Of a stretch of 64,000 nt of DNA, positions 1 through 9,383 are shown piece after piece; position 1 is the stretch's first letter; each line of letters opens with the position of its first letter. The position numbers and the translations under genes are program-made. The DNA comes from Bacillota bacterium (lineage in GTDB: Bacteria; Bacillota; UBA4882; UBA8346), in the NCBI GenBank assembly GCA_023410535.1, contig JAEYPR010000003.1:62001-126000 (forward strand). Direction: 5' to 3'. The notes under the pieces were generated by a model. It saw only the letters and a list, made by a program, of their open reading frames with translations. It had not been told where the DNA came from and did no database searches.

Positions 1-710
1 TCCGTCCCAACAGCCGGCCTTCCAGCGCGGCATCCCGCACCACCCGCGGCGCAACCGCGCCGCAGGCGATCCGGAGATCGATCAAGCGGCCGCCCCGTTG
101 TTCCGCCAAAGCGGCGATCGACACTTTGGCAAGGGCGTCGGCCTTACGGGTGCCGACTTTTTGATAGTATTGGGTTTGATACCTTGTCGGCGTTAACGGA
201 ATTTCAATCGCTGTCAAAAGTTCGTTGGAGGCTAAGGCAATCCGACCCGGTCCCAAAATAAAATCCTGGATGGGCAGCACGATAACCAGTTCCTCCACCG
301 TACTACGCAGTACCACCGAAGCTCCCAACGCATATAACGGGGGTAACGTGTCGGCGGCCGGGGAGGCATTGCAGATATTTCCGCCCAGGGTCGCCCGGTT
401 GCGGATGGCGGGTGAAGCCATTAAACAGACGGCCTGCCGCAACACCTCCGGCACCAGCGGGTGTTCCGCGATCGCTCGCAAGGTCACGCCCGCCCCAATC
501 GTCAACCGTTCATTCCCAACCGCGAGGGTTTGCAATTCAGCGACCTGATTCAGCAATACCACCGGTTCGGTGAAGCAGGGCGGCAGACCCGACCAATTCC
601 GCCGCCGCACCATTAGGTCGGTGCCCCCCGCCAACAGCACCGCCGGTTGCTGTTCCCGTAAAATATTCAGGACTTCCGCGACGGTTCGCGGTTGAAAGGA
701 CGTTACCATA
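1..710 (-). CDS. Xanthine dehydrogenase-type FAD-binding subunit (3' end cut by window edge)
   Basis: Translating the minus strand from the ATG at 708-710 gives an open frame to the window edge (about 236 residues). It carries the FAD-subunit signatures AGGTDLMVR near residue 27 and TLGGNICNASPAADTLP near residue 108, which bind the FAD in the CO/xanthine dehydrogenase medium-subunit family. The family is usually 270-300 residues, so only the C-terminal tail is missing. The start overlaps the stop of the upstream [2Fe-2S] subunit by 8 bases, so translation is coupled. Electrons from the molybdenum subunit would pass through the [2Fe-2S] subunit to this FAD and on to NAD or another acceptor. 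Family assignment is sure; the exact substrate of the complex is not shown by sequence. Confidence 0.93.
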
Positions 711-1185
711 ATCCCTCACCTCGCTCCGCGGCTAAGCCGATTGCGGCGACAATCATGCCATATCCGGTACAGCGGCAGAGATTGCCGGAGAGAGCTTCGC
801 GGATCGCGAGCGGCGTCGGATGCGGATTGCGCCGCAGCAACGCTTCGGCCGCCAGCACCATCCCCGGCGTGCAGAAACCGCATTGCACCGCCCCGGCGTC
901 ACTGAACGCTTGCGCCAAGACCTGAAACCGGGCGTTTTCCCGGAAACCCTCGATCGTCAGCACCGCTTGACCGGCGACGCTGGCTACCGGCGTCAGACAG
1001 GAGTTGACCAGCCAACCGTCGATCAACACCGCGCACGCGCCGCATTCTCCCTCACCGCAACCTTCCTTGGGGCCGGTCAGGCCGCAATCCTCCCGCAACA
1101 CATCCAGTAGACGCCGGAGCGGATTGGTCGTCACGGTGACGGTCCGATTGTTCAGCGTGAATTCAATCCGCTGTTCCACTGCCAC
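703..1185 (-). CDS. Xanthine dehydrogenase-type [2Fe-2S] subunit
   Basis: A 160-residue ferredoxin-type small subunit of a molybdenum hydroxylase. The N-terminal plant-type cluster ligands are C43, C48, C51 and C63 (EGCGEGECGAC...NSC), and the second, helical-domain cluster uses C102, C105, C137 and C139 (QCGFC...CRC). All eight cysteines are present, so both clusters should be loaded. It lies between the molybdenum subunit, whose 3' end it overlaps by 23 bases, and the FAD subunit, which it overlaps by 8 bases, giving a compact three-gene enzyme. It passes electrons from the molybdenum site to the FAD subunit in the cytoplasm. Confidence 0.95.
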   Translation of the reverse strand: MAVEQRIEFTLNNRTVTVTTNPLRRLLDVLREDCGLTGPKEGCGEGECGACAVLIDGWLVNSCLTPVASVAGQAVLTIEGFRENARFQVLAQAFSDAGAVQCGFCTPGMVLAAEALLRRNPHPTPLAIREALSGNLCRCTGYGMIVAAIGLAAERGEGLW

Positions 1186-3331
1186 GATCCATCGCCTCCA
1201 TTACGTATTCCGGGGTGATCGGCAACTGCCGGATTGGAATCCCCAAGGCCTGGCTGACCGCAGCCGCCAAGGCTGGAGCCGCCCCGATCAAGGTTAATTC
1301 TCCGGCGCCTTTGGCGCCGAAGGGGCCCCGTTCGTAAGGATTGTCAATCAACTCACTCGCAATGGCCGGACAGTCCAGCGCGGTCGGAATGATATAATCG
1401 GTGAGATTTTTTTGGCGCAACCGCCCGTCCCGGCACTGCATGACTTCCAACGCTCCGTAGCCTAGACCTTGTAAAACGCCGCCCTCGATCTGCCCTTGAA
1501 TGATCCGTTCGTCAATGGCCGCTCCGACGTCAAACGCGGTCCAAACCCCTTTGATCGCCAACTCGTAGCTGACCGGATCGACCGCCACTTCGACGGCATT
1601 TACCCCCCAGGAATACGCCGGGTAGGCGTCGCCGCTGAAAAAACGGTCATCCCATTCCATCGTTTTTGGGTGTTCGTATTGCTGCACCACTTCCACCGGC
1701 TCAGTCGTCTCCGGCATAACCCCCAATTTTTCCGCCGCTTCTTCCAACAGCTTTCCGACGATCATAATGGAACGCGAAGCGACCGTCGGGCCGGAGTCCG
1801 GTACCCGGTCGGTATCGGGCAGATCGTAAACGACCTTTTCCAGCGGAATTCCCAGTTTAGCGCCGACAATCTTCCGGAACGTCGTTCGCAAACCCTGGCC
1901 CATATCGGTATTGGCCACCAAAATCTCCACCGTCCCCGCAGGGAACCGGCGCAGTTTGACCACAGCTTTGATATGATCCCGTTCTCCGGACCCGGTGAAC
2001 CCGCAGCCATGCAGGAACAAGGAGATTCCGACGCCCCGGTGCGAACCGTCCGGGGCGGGGGTCCGGAATTCCGCCCGTTTCCGGTAATAATCGGAACGCT
2101 GCGCCACCGCAGCGACCAGTTCCGGAAGTTTTACCGCTTGTTTAAAGGTTCCGCCGGTTGTGGTCGGATCGCCCTGCCGGACCTGATGCCGCAGTTTGTA
2201 CTCCAAGGGATCCATACCGCATTGTTGCGCCAATTCCTCTAGATGCCGTTCGATTGCAAAAATGGCCTGCGGCGCGCCAAACCCGCGAAACGCTCCGGTC
2301 GGGACGGTATTAGTCGCCACCGCCCGCCCGCGCACCGTAAGATTGGGGATCCGGTACACCCCGCAAATATTGAACAACGCCCGCTGCAACACCACACTGG
2401 ACAATCCGGCGTAAGCACCGGCATTGAGCAAAATATCAGCTTCCATTGCGGTAATTTGACCCTGTTCATCCAACGCCGTCGCCAGCCGGATCAGCGAGGG
2501 ATGCCGCTTGGTCGTGACCTCCATATCCTCGGAGCGATCCAGCAAAAGTTGGACCGGCTTTCCTGTTTTATACGCGGCCGCCGCCACCTGCCCGGCCAAC
2601 AGCGACGGATACTCCTCTTTCCCGCCGAAAGCCCCGCCGGTGGTCGTTTGGACGATCCGGACCCGGTCGTCTTCCCATCCAAAGGCTTGCAAAAGGGCGT
2701 TTTTCACGTAATAAGGGCATTGAATCGAGCCGTACACGGTGATTTTCCCGTCGTCATAAATGCCCAAAACGCCCTGGGGTTCCAGGTAAGCGTGTTCCTG
2801 ATATCCGGTCCGGTATTCGCCGCGGTGCACCCGGTGCGCCTGACGGAACAAAATGTCCGGCTCGCCCCGGCTAAAACGGTAATCGGCAAAACAATTGGCG
2901 GTACCCGTCAGCGGCGGCAAGGCACTCGTCACCGCGTCTTCAAAGTCCAAAAGCGCCGGAAGCGGTTCATAATCCACCGTAATGCCGTCCTTGAGCTCCA
3001 ACACCCGTTGCTTATCGGGACCCACCACCAGCAGGACCGGCTCGCCGACATAGTTCACCTGGTCCTCCGCAAAAAACGGCTGATCGTTGCCGATCATCTT
3101 CACCCGGTTGGACCCGGGAAGATCATGCCGGTCGACGATAAAATAGCCGTCAGGCAGTTCCGGCCGAGCGATACTCCGGATACGCGCCCGGGCGTGAGCG
3201 GACCGCAGGGTTTTGGCGAACAACAATCCTTCCGGCCGCAAATCAGCCACATACCGGGCGGCGCCGGAAAGCTTCCCGCCATCGTCCGCCTTCGCCACAG
3301 GTTTGCCAATCGCTTCAACCATGATCCGCAC
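1163..3331 (-). CDS. Xanthine dehydrogenase-type molybdenum-cofactor subunit
   Basis: A 722-residue large subunit of the xanthine dehydrogenase family, complete and slightly short for the family (about 760). Visible motifs are GGAFGGKEEYPS (residues around 240) and AFRGFGAPQ (around 350), which hold the molybdopterin, TDMGQGLRT (around 475), and the C-terminal GPFGAKGAGELTL containing the catalytic glutamate. It hydroxylates a purine or similar N-heterocycle using water. The setting, with MocA, XdhC, SsnA, HyuA and a purine transporter, argues for a purine such as hypoxanthine/xanthine. It resembles XdhD-type enzymes of the E. coli ygf cluster in context; I cannot tell from sequence whether it is a selenium-dependent form. 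Confidence 0.93.
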   Translation of the reverse strand: MRIMVEAIGKPVAKADDGGKLSGAARYVADLRPEGLLFAKTLRSAHARARIRSIARPELPDGYFIVDRHDLPGSNRVKMIGNDQPFFAEDQVNYVGEPVLLVVGPDKQRVLELKDGITVDYEPLPALLDFEDAVTSALPPLTGTANCFADYRFSRGEPDILFRQAHRVHRGEYRTGYQEHAYLEPQGVLGIYDDGKITVYGSIQCPYYVKNALLQAFGWEDDRVRIVQTTTGGAFGGKEEYPSLLAGQVAAAAYKTGKPVQLLLDRSEDMEVTTKRHPSLIRLATALDEQGQITAMEADILLNAGAYAGLSSVVLQRALFNICGVYRIPNLTVRGRAVATNTVPTGAFRGFGAPQAIFAIERHLEELAQQCGMDPLEYKLRHQVRQGDPTTTGGTFKQAVKLPELVAAVAQRSDYYRKRAEFRTPAPDGSHRGVGISLFLHGCGFTGSGERDHIKAVVKLRRFPAGTVEILVANTDMGQGLRTTFRKIVGAKLGIPLEKVVYDLPDTDRVPDSGPTVASRSIMIVGKLLEEAAEKLGVMPETTEPVEVVQQYEHPKTMEWDDRFFSGDAYPAYSWGVNAVEVAVDPVSYELAIKGVWTAFDVGAAIDERIIQGQIEGGVLQGLGYGALEVMQCRDGRLRQKNLTDYIIPTALDCPAIASELIDNPYERGPFGAKGAGELTLIGAAPALAAAVSQALGIPIRQLPITPEYVMEAMDRGSGTAD

Positions 3332-3911
3332 CCCCTTGCCGTACCCGCTTCAGCAGCCGCCGGTAATCCTCCGGCGTATCGACGTCCAGTAAAATGCCAT
3401 CATCCGCCACCGTTACCGGCGTAAAGCCTTGGCGTCCGATAAAATCCCGGAGATTCGAATCATCCGGTTCCGCCTCCAACTCCCGGGCGAGAGCGCCGGC
3501 CATAGCGACCGGATGCCCTTTGCGCCCGCCAAAGGTGGGGATCGCAATCGGCGCGTCCACCGTCAGTAATTGGCGGCAGACTTCCGGCTTAAGCAACGGA
3601 TAATCCCCCGGTGTCAGCAGAAAACGCTCGCCGCGAATCCGGGCCGCGCCAAGCTTGACCGAGCTGAACATCCCCGTCGCATAACCGCTGTTCTCCACCA
3701 GTTCAACCTGGGGATAGCGGTCGACAATCGCCCGCACCTTCTCAATCCGGTAACCACCCACCACAATGAGGCGGTCGCAGACCGGCGCCAACCCGGCGAT
3801 GCACCATTCCAGGACCGTCCGCTCCCCGAGCGGCAGTTCCATCTTAAAGCCCCCGGCCCGGCTGGAGAATCCGGCTGCTAAAATCAATCCCTCAACCGCC
3901 ATGGCGGGCAC
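3315..3911 (-). CDS. mocA: Molybdenum cofactor cytidylyltransferase (MocA family)
   Basis: A 198-residue nucleotidyltransferase with the N-terminal signature LILAAGFSSRAGGFKMELPL and a second motif TPGDYPLL (around residue 98), as in MocA/MobA-like GT-A fold enzymes. MocA transfers CMP from CTP to molybdopterin to give the MCD form used by xanthine dehydrogenase-family enzymes. It overlaps the molybdenum subunit gene by 17 bases, consistent with a dedicated cofactor-loading role. The E. coli ygf cluster has the same pairing. The start is ATG at 3911; the 308 bases upstream contain a 21-bp tandem repeat array. Confidence 0.85.
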   Translation of the reverse strand: MPAMAVEGLILAAGFSSRAGGFKMELPLGERTVLEWCIAGLAPVCDRLIVVGGYRIEKVRAIVDRYPQVELVENSGYATGMFSSVKLGAARIRGERFLLTPGDYPLLKPEVCRQLLTVDAPIAIPTFGGRKGHPVAMAGALARELEAEPDDSNLRDFIGRQGFTPVTVADDGILLDVDTPEDYRRLLKRVRQGGADHG

Positions 3912-4030
3912 CTCCGCAAAATTGTTGAAGATCGTTTTCAGAAAGGAGTAACCTCTTGGGCTGAAGCCAAATACGGTTTCAGTCCCGCCGACCCGACAAT
4001 CAACCGTCGAATTTTTTATTTTTCTCCCCA

Positions 4031-4198
4031 GAATTCATTTTCCGGGTACCAGAATTCATTTTCTAAGTACCAAAATTCGTTTTCTGGGTACCAGAATTGG
4101 TTTTCTGAGAACCGGAATTCGTTTTCTTGATACCGAAATTCGTTTTCCGGGTCTCCAAATTTGTTTTTTTGATACCGGAATTCACTTCCCCGGCAGTT
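4031..4198. repeat. Tandem repeat, eight units of exactly 21 bp
   Basis: The 3912-4219 gap between mocA and ygeY has no gene. It holds eight units starting at 4031, 4052, 4073, 4094, 4115, 4136, 4157 and 4178, each beginning (G/A)AATT(C/G/T) and continuing with a T-rich stretch TTTTC and then a TACC(A/G) end. Several units contain GAATTC and GGTACC. The period is constant at 21 bp (seven codons, two helical turns), with substitutions but no indels. On the minus strand one frame stays open across it and reads as heptads like PENEFWY, but there is no start codon or ribosome site, so I do not call it a gene. Confidence 0.9.
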
Positions 4199-4219
4199 TA
4201 CGGAAGGCTAACGCAACCG

Positions 4220-5467
4220 TTAGCGCTTATCCGCCAAGTTGGCGGTCACTTCCGGCATCCGGGCGGCGTATTCTTTGGTGTACAACAGCGGAATCACGGC
4301 GTACATGGCTGCCGCTTGGACCAATTCGCGCTTCCAGGTCCGCTCATTGGGAGCGTGCGCTTGATCTTCGTGACCCGGTCCAAATCCGATGCAGGGAATG
4401 CCGTATTTGCCCATGATCGAGACGCCGTTGGTCGAGAAGGTCCATTTATCAAGCAACGCCGGTTTTTGAAACAATCCTTGATACGCTTCGAGCAAGGTGC
4501 CGCAAACCGGGTGGTCTGCTTCAATGAACCAGGTGGGGAAGTAGGATTCGGTCGGATAAACCAGCCCGGTATAGGAAGGACGTTCATATCCGTACAGCGC
4601 GACCCCAGCTCCGGCGGCTTTAACTGCCGGCAGCTTCCGGATCTGGTCCAAAGCGTAATCTTTGTCTTCCCCGGCCGTTAAGCGACGGTCCACCGAGATC
4701 CAGCAACTATCCGCCACCGCGCAGCGGGAAGGCGACGTATGGAAGATCTCCGAAACGGTCAGACTGCCTTTACCGAGAAACGAATGGTCCTTCAAATTTT
4801 CATGCAACGCCCGCAACTCCGTCAAAATCGGCGCCATTTTATAAATGGCGTTGTCGCCGCGTTCCGGCGCCGAACCGTGACAACTGATCCCTTGGGTGGT
4901 GACTTTAATCTCCATCCGGCCGCGTTGGCCCCGGTAAATATTACAGGAAGTCGGCTCGGTGATCACCACGAACTCCGGCCGGATCTGATCCTCTTCAATG
5001 ATGTACTGCCAACAGAGGCCGTCGCAGTCCTCCTCCTGGACCGAACCAACCACCAACAAGGTATAATCCGCTTCGAGTTGCAAATCTTTGATCACCTTGG
5101 CGGCATAAACCATGGCCGCCATGCCGCCGGTCTGATCGCTGGCTCCCCGGCCAACGATGATCTCCTCATCCTCAGCGCCCCGATACGGGTCGTACTCCCA
5201 CAACTGCGGATTGCCAACCCCCACCGTATCAATATGCGCGTCCAGCGCCACCAGGTGACGGCCATGTCCGAGATACCCCAAAATATTGCCCATCGGGTCG
5301 ATCGTCACCCGGTCAAACCCGACCCGCTCCATCTCCTGCTTAATCCTTTGCACTACCTGACCTTCCGCCGCGCTCTCGCTCGGAATCGCAATCAAATCCC
5401 GTAAAAAACGGCCAATCTCCGCCTGATACCCCCGGGCCGCCCGTAAAACCGCTTGATAATCGATCAT
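4220..5467 (-). CDS. ygeY: YgeY-family M20 metallopeptidase/deacylase
   Basis: A 415-residue M20-type di-zinc hydrolase. Metal and catalytic motifs visible are DAHIDTVG (around residue 75), GRGASDQTGG (around 107), VQEEDCDG (around 144), ITEPT (around 169) and the C-terminal GHEDQAHAPNERTW with the last histidine ligand. The start is fixed by GGGAGG eight bases before the ATG. YgeY is the conserved hydrolase of the anaerobic uric-acid/purine gene clusters, where it is thought to cut a ureido or amide bond in an open-chain intermediate derived from the purine ring. The substrate is inferred from context. Downstream lies the 21-bp repeat array and then mocA. Confidence 0.88.
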   Translation of the reverse strand: MIDYQAVLRAARGYQAEIGRFLRDLIAIPSESAAEGQVVQRIKQEMERVGFDRVTIDPMGNILGYLGHGRHLVALDAHIDTVGVGNPQLWEYDPYRGAEDEEIIVGRGASDQTGGMAAMVYAAKVIKDLQLEADYTLLVVGSVQEEDCDGLCWQYIIEEDQIRPEFVVITEPTSCNIYRGQRGRMEIKVTTQGISCHGSAPERGDNAIYKMAPILTELRALHENLKDHSFLGKGSLTVSEIFHTSPSRCAVADSCWISVDRRLTAGEDKDYALDQIRKLPAVKAAGAGVALYGYERPSYTGLVYPTESYFPTWFIEADHPVCGTLLEAYQGLFQKPALLDKWTFSTNGVSIMGKYGIPCIGFGPGHEDQAHAPNERTWKRELVQAAAMYAVIPLLYTKEYAARMPEVTANLADKR

Positions 5468-5522
5468 TCCCGTAACCTCCCAATGTTTGCCTTCATTGCG
5501 AGTGAATTCAAGTCGCCAATGA

Positions 5523-5558
5523 CCTCACCCCCGACCCCTCTCCGAAACGGCGAGGGGT
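5523..5558. repeat. Dispersed hairpin element, copy 1
   Basis: CTCACCCCCGACCCCTCTCC followed by a complementary arm: ACCCCTC at 5534-5540 pairs with GAGGGGT at 5552-5558, extended by CCG/CGG. A related hairpin with the same CTCACCCCC...CTCTCCGA core occurs in the opposite orientation at 46368-46402. It sits in the 5468-5750 gap upstream of ygeY and looks like a REP-type dispersed palindrome. Confidence 0.55.
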
Positions 5559-5750
5559 GAATCGCCGGAATCGGCGGCCTAATTCTTTAATTTCAGATGT
5601 GCCAAATACCACAGGATATCTGAAGTTAGTAAAATGTATGCAATCCGGGGCCAAACCCGGCGCGCCGGGGGACACCTTGCAAAATCGGCAAAGCATTTAT
5701 TCCAACCCCATTCATTGCTACCGTACCAAACCCCTAACGACCTCATTCCG

Positions 5751-6989
5751 TCATCCCTGCTCCAAACACGCCCGAACTGCGGCAAGCTCCGGCCGGACCA
5801 CCATCGCCCGCCCTGCCGCCAACGCCGCGCTCTTGATATCCTTCAACCCGCTCCCGCTGACAATACAAACCACCCGTTCAGCGCCGGCGAGCAGCCCCAA
5901 CTCCCGCAATTTCAACACCCCGGCAAAACCGGTCACCCCGGCCGGCTCCCCAAACACCCCGGTCTGCCGCGCCAACCGCCGCAGCGCCGCCAGAATCTCC
6001 GCATCGGAAACATCGATCATCCGGCCACCCGACTGGTGAACGGCATGCAACGCCTTGATCCCGTTCCGGGGAATCCCCACCGCGATACTGTCGGCAATGG
6101 TCTGCGGTTTTTCATAATCAAACCGGTCCGTGTCTTTCAAAAACGCCCGGGTCACCGGATTGGAATGCGCCGCTTGCACACCGACGATCCTTGGCAGTTG
6201 GTCGATCAGACCGAAGCGGTAACATTCCTGAAATCCTTTCCAAACGCCGGCGATGGTACAACCGTCGCCCACCGCTACCACCGCCACATCCGGGGCTTGC
6301 CAGTTCAACTGTTCACAGATCTCATAGGAGACCGTTTTTTTGCCTTCTACCAAAAACGGGTTGATCGCGCAGCTCCGGTTGTACCAACCGAACTCCGCCG
6401 CGGCCTGGAAACAGAGTTCCACCGCCACGTCATAGGTTCCCTGGACCAGAAAGACCTGGGAGCCGTAGATTAAAAGCTGGGTCACTTTCGCCTCCGGCGC
6501 CGTCTCCGGGACAAAGATATAGGTTCTCAACCCGGCGCTGGCGGCGAAACCCGCTAGCGAAGAAGCGGCATTCCCGGTTGAAGCGGCGCAAACCACCTCC
6601 CGGCCGAGTTCCACCGCTTTGGCGACTCCGACGGCGCTAGCCCGGTCTTTTAACGATGCGGTGGGATTCCGGGAGTCGTCTTTCAAATAAAGCTGCGGCA
6701 ATCCGGTCTCTCCCGCCAGCCGTTCCAGATGGTAGAGCGGCGTCCAACCGACTTGCAACGGTTGAATCCCCCGGGGATCGTCGATCGGGAGCGCCGGCAA
6801 GTACCGCCAAAGCGAAAAATCGGAACAATGTTGCAAATACTCCCGCGTCAACACCTTGCCGATGGAGTCGTAATCCAATACCACGTCCAAAACGCCGGAG
6901 ATACCGCAGTCGTCGCAAGTGTAACGAAGCTCACGGGCCGGATACTCCCTGCCGCATTGAACACATTTTAGGTGTAAGACTTTGTTCAT
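5751..6989 (-). CDS. Threonine synthase-like PLP enzyme
   Basis: A fold-type II PLP enzyme of 412 residues if it starts at the ATG at 6987-6989, eight bases after GAAGG; an in-frame GTG nine bases earlier is too close to that site. The N-terminus is a zinc-ribbon (C9, C12, C25, C28) as in class-II threonine synthases. The PLP lysine is K114 in NPTASLKDRAS, followed by the phosphate loop ASTGNAASS. True threonine synthases are often next to thrB/hom; here the gene lies between ygeY and carbamate kinase inside a purine catabolic operon, so it may instead act on a diamino or ureido amino acid formed from the purine ring. The family is secure, the substrate is not. Confidence 0.8.
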   Translation of the reverse strand: MNKVLHLKCVQCGREYPARELRYTCDDCGISGVLDVVLDYDSIGKVLTREYLQHCSDFSLWRYLPALPIDDPRGIQPLQVGWTPLYHLERLAGETGLPQLYLKDDSRNPTASLKDRASAVGVAKAVELGREVVCAASTGNAASSLAGFAASAGLRTYIFVPETAPEAKVTQLLIYGSQVFLVQGTYDVAVELCFQAAAEFGWYNRSCAINPFLVEGKKTVSYEICEQLNWQAPDVAVVAVGDGCTIAGVWKGFQECYRFGLIDQLPRIVGVQAAHSNPVTRAFLKDTDRFDYEKPQTIADSIAVGIPRNGIKALHAVHQSGGRMIDVSDAEILAALRRLARQTGVFGEPAGVTGFAGVLKLRELGLLAGAERVVCIVSGSGLKDIKSAALAAGRAMVVRPELAAVRACLEQG

Positions 6990-7001
6990 CCGTTTCACCT
7001 T

Positions 7002-7955
7002 CTAATTAAGCGTCACGATCGTTCCGGCCTGGCCGGCCAAAGCGTCAACCGCCCGTTCCAGGGAGGTGATGATCGCTTTTTTCTCCGGGTGCAGCCGGGC
7101 GAAGGCGGCAGCGGCCTGTACTTTCGGCAGCATACTGCCGGGCGCGAAATGGCCTTCCCAGATATATTGTTCGCACTCGGCCACGGTGAGCCGGTCGAGC
7201 GGTTGCTGATTGGGTTGTTGGTAATGTAAGGCGACTCGCTCCACCCCGGTCAGGATCATGAGGATATCGGCTCCAACCTCCTCGGCCAATTTCGCGGCGG
7301 CCAGATCTTTATCGATCACTGCCGCCACTCCTGCAAACGTCCCGTCGGGTCTTTCAACCACTGCGATTCCGCCGCCGCCGGCCGCAATCACAATCGTCGA
7401 ATCCCATAAAGCTTTAATCGACTGGATCTCAACAATCCGCCGGGGCAACGGCGAAGGAACCACCCGCCGCCAACCCCGGCCGGCATCCTCGACCATGGCA
7501 AATTGCCGCTCCGCCATGAGTCGCCGGGCCGCTGCCGCTTGATAAAACGGCCCGATCGGTTTGGTCGGGTTATGAAACGCCGGATCGGCCGGGTCAACCA
7601 CCACTTGGGTAACCAACGTCACCACCGGCAACGGTCGCTTCCGACTGGCCAACGCCTGGCGCAAACCCTGCTGAATGTGATATCCGATATACCCTTGGCT
7701 CATGGCGGCGCAAACATCGAGCGGCAACGGCGGAGTCTGCTCCGCCGCCAGCTCTGAAGCTAACAAAATTCGCCCGATCTGCGGGCCATTGCCGTGCACA
7801 ATCGCCAGTTCGTAACCATAGATGCATTTGATGTCGGTAATGATCTCCGCTGTTTTATTGACCACGGCCAACTGCGCCTCGGCTGTCGCCGGAGCATGCG
7901 CTTCCTGCAACGCGTTCCCGCCGAGGGCGATCACTACTTTCGGATGGGATCCCAT
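7002..7955 (-). CDS. arcC: Carbamate kinase
   Basis: A 317-residue amino acid kinase-fold protein beginning VVIALGGNAL and carrying VHGNGPQIG, PTKPIGPFY and IAAGGGGIAVV, all typical of carbamate kinase. It converts carbamoyl phosphate plus ADP into ATP, CO2 and ammonia. In this locus the carbamoyl phosphate should come from the YgeW carbamoyltransferase working in the catabolic direction, so this step would be the main ATP yield of the pathway. It is the equivalent of E. coli YqeA. AAAGGAGG lies nine bases upstream of the ATG. The gene ends 13 bases before the threonine synthase-like gene. Confidence 0.95.
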   Translation of the reverse strand: MGSHPKVVIALGGNALQEAHAPATAEAQLAVVNKTAEIITDIKCIYGYELAIVHGNGPQIGRILLASELAAEQTPPLPLDVCAAMSQGYIGYHIQQGLRQALASRKRPLPVVTLVTQVVVDPADPAFHNPTKPIGPFYQAAAARRLMAERQFAMVEDAGRGWRRVVPSPLPRRIVEIQSIKALWDSTIVIAAGGGGIAVVERPDGTFAGVAAVIDKDLAAAKLAEEVGADILMILTGVERVALHYQQPNQQPLDRLTVAECEQYIWEGHFAPGSMLPKVQAAAAFARLHPEKKAIITSLERAVDALAGQAGTIVTLN

Positions 7956-7970
7956 GACGGCAATCCTCCT

Positions 7971-9332
7971 TTACCGCATCGCCCCGATCTTGGCATCGTA
8001 ATCGGCGACTTTGGCATATTCCCGCTCCCAAAATTCCGGCGAACGCATCGCGTCCAAATAAGCTTTGGTATAACCAAAGGGCAACCAATCCCGTTCTTTT
8101 TGTTGGAAAAGTTGTTCTTTGCGCGCGGCATGCCGGAAGTCAAATACATTTCGATCGTCACTAGCATGGAAAATATCCCGAAGCCAACGCTCCAAAACGG
8201 CGTCGCTGGTCTCCAAGTACCGTTGCTCCAGATCGATCAGGACCGAATGATACCGGTCAAAGCTGTCGGTAGCGATGGTGACGACATTATCGTCGGGACC
8301 CATCCGCAGGTATTTGGCCATTTTGATCGCGCCCAAGATATTGCAGATCCCCGACACCCCGAACAGATCGCGCATCGCTTCGGCCAGCCCCGGGTCGACT
8401 CCCAGTTTGACCAAAATTTGTGGCGCGTCATGAATTACTTTTAAGGCTTTGACGCAATCGTCATCGTTGATCAGCGTTACAAAATCAGTGGTCAAGACAT
8501 TATGAATCAAGGTGCACATCTTATCGCCGATACCCTCGATCCGGTGCTGACCGCGGCCGCCATTGGCCAAGGTGGAACATTCGTACGGTTCCAAGGCGGC
8601 AATCTTACATTCCGGAAACGCTTCCTTGATCGCGTCTCCGGCGGCGAGGGTCCCGGCCGAGCCCGGCGCCGAACAGAAGGCGGCGATCCGCCCATTACCG
8701 ATTTCCGCGACTGCCGCAACCGCCGATTGACCGGTCACATAGCGGTGGAAACGGTAGTTGGGAAAGAGCTCGAACTGGGCCAACGGTTTATTTTTGGGGT
8801 TTTGCTTCAATTCATAGGTGCGTTGCAACGTCAGGATCACATCCGATTCGGTACCGGGAGTCAGATCCAACGTTGCGCCGTATTTCTCGATCCGTTCATA
8901 CCGTTCCTTACTCATGGTATCCGGCATGATCACCACGGCCTCATACCCCATCAGGTTGCAAATGTAAGCAACGCCGATGCCGAAGTTACCGGTGGAGGGC
9001 CCAAGGATGGTATGTTCGCCCGGGATGATCTCCCCGTCGACACACCCTTCCATCAACGTGGCATAGGCCGGGCCGACCTTATGCGAACCGGACGGGAACT
9101 CTTTGCCCAGCATCACCACGATGTTGGCGTCCACTCCGGTCAGCTCCGGCGGCAGCACCAGCTTCCGGACTTGATTGTTCCGGTCCCGCCAGGTGATATT
9201 GAAAAGGTTGACCGGATCCAGCTCATTGGTTGCCAAAGCCGCGCCGGCCCGCTCCCGGATCACAGGATCGATCGTCGCGGGATGCAACATCTCCTCATAG
9301 GTCGGTCCAAACGGAATTTTGCCTTCTGCCAC
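7971..9332 (-). CDS. PLP-dependent fold-type II lyase (cysteine synthase-like)
   Basis: The start is the GTG at 9330-9332 because AAAGGAGG lies seven bases before it; an upstream in-frame ATG would place that site inside the gene. The protein is then 453 residues. The likely PLP lysine is K85 in PSGSHKVGPAY and the phosphate/substrate loop is GPSTGNFGIGVAY (around residue 115), as in cysteine synthase/threonine dehydratase-type enzymes. It is not recognisable as YgeX (diaminopropionate ammonia-lyase), which has a different lysine motif, yet it takes the place that YgeX has in related clusters. I infer an ammonia-releasing elimination on an intermediate of purine breakdown; this is not proven by the sequence. 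Confidence 0.8.
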   Translation of the reverse strand: MAEGKIPFGPTYEEMLHPATIDPVIRERAGAALATNELDPVNLFNITWRDRNNQVRKLVLPPELTGVDANIVVMLGKEFPSGSHKVGPAYATLMEGCVDGEIIPGEHTILGPSTGNFGIGVAYICNLMGYEAVVIMPDTMSKERYERIEKYGATLDLTPGTESDVILTLQRTYELKQNPKNKPLAQFELFPNYRFHRYVTGQSAVAAVAEIGNGRIAAFCSAPGSAGTLAAGDAIKEAFPECKIAALEPYECSTLANGGRGQHRIEGIGDKMCTLIHNVLTTDFVTLINDDDCVKALKVIHDAPQILVKLGVDPGLAEAMRDLFGVSGICNILGAIKMAKYLRMGPDDNVVTIATDSFDRYHSVLIDLEQRYLETSDAVLERWLRDIFHASDDRNVFDFRHAARKEQLFQQKERDWLPFGYTKAYLDAMRSPEFWEREYAKVADYDAKIGAMR

Positions 9333-9383
9333 TTGGGATTCCTCCTTTACTGCTTGGCGGTTGCGCCGCATTGCTTCGTTAAC

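Noticed and set aside
2243..3424. Long plus-strand open frame (393 codons) opposite the molybdenum subunit gene
   Set aside because: It is a shadow of the well-supported minus-strand gene, with codon-like bias but no known domain.
7971..9332. Annotation of the 453-residue PLP enzyme as diaminopropionate ammonia-lyase (YgeX)
   Set aside because: Its lysine motif is GSHK, not the AFK type, and the length is too great; only the genomic position fits.
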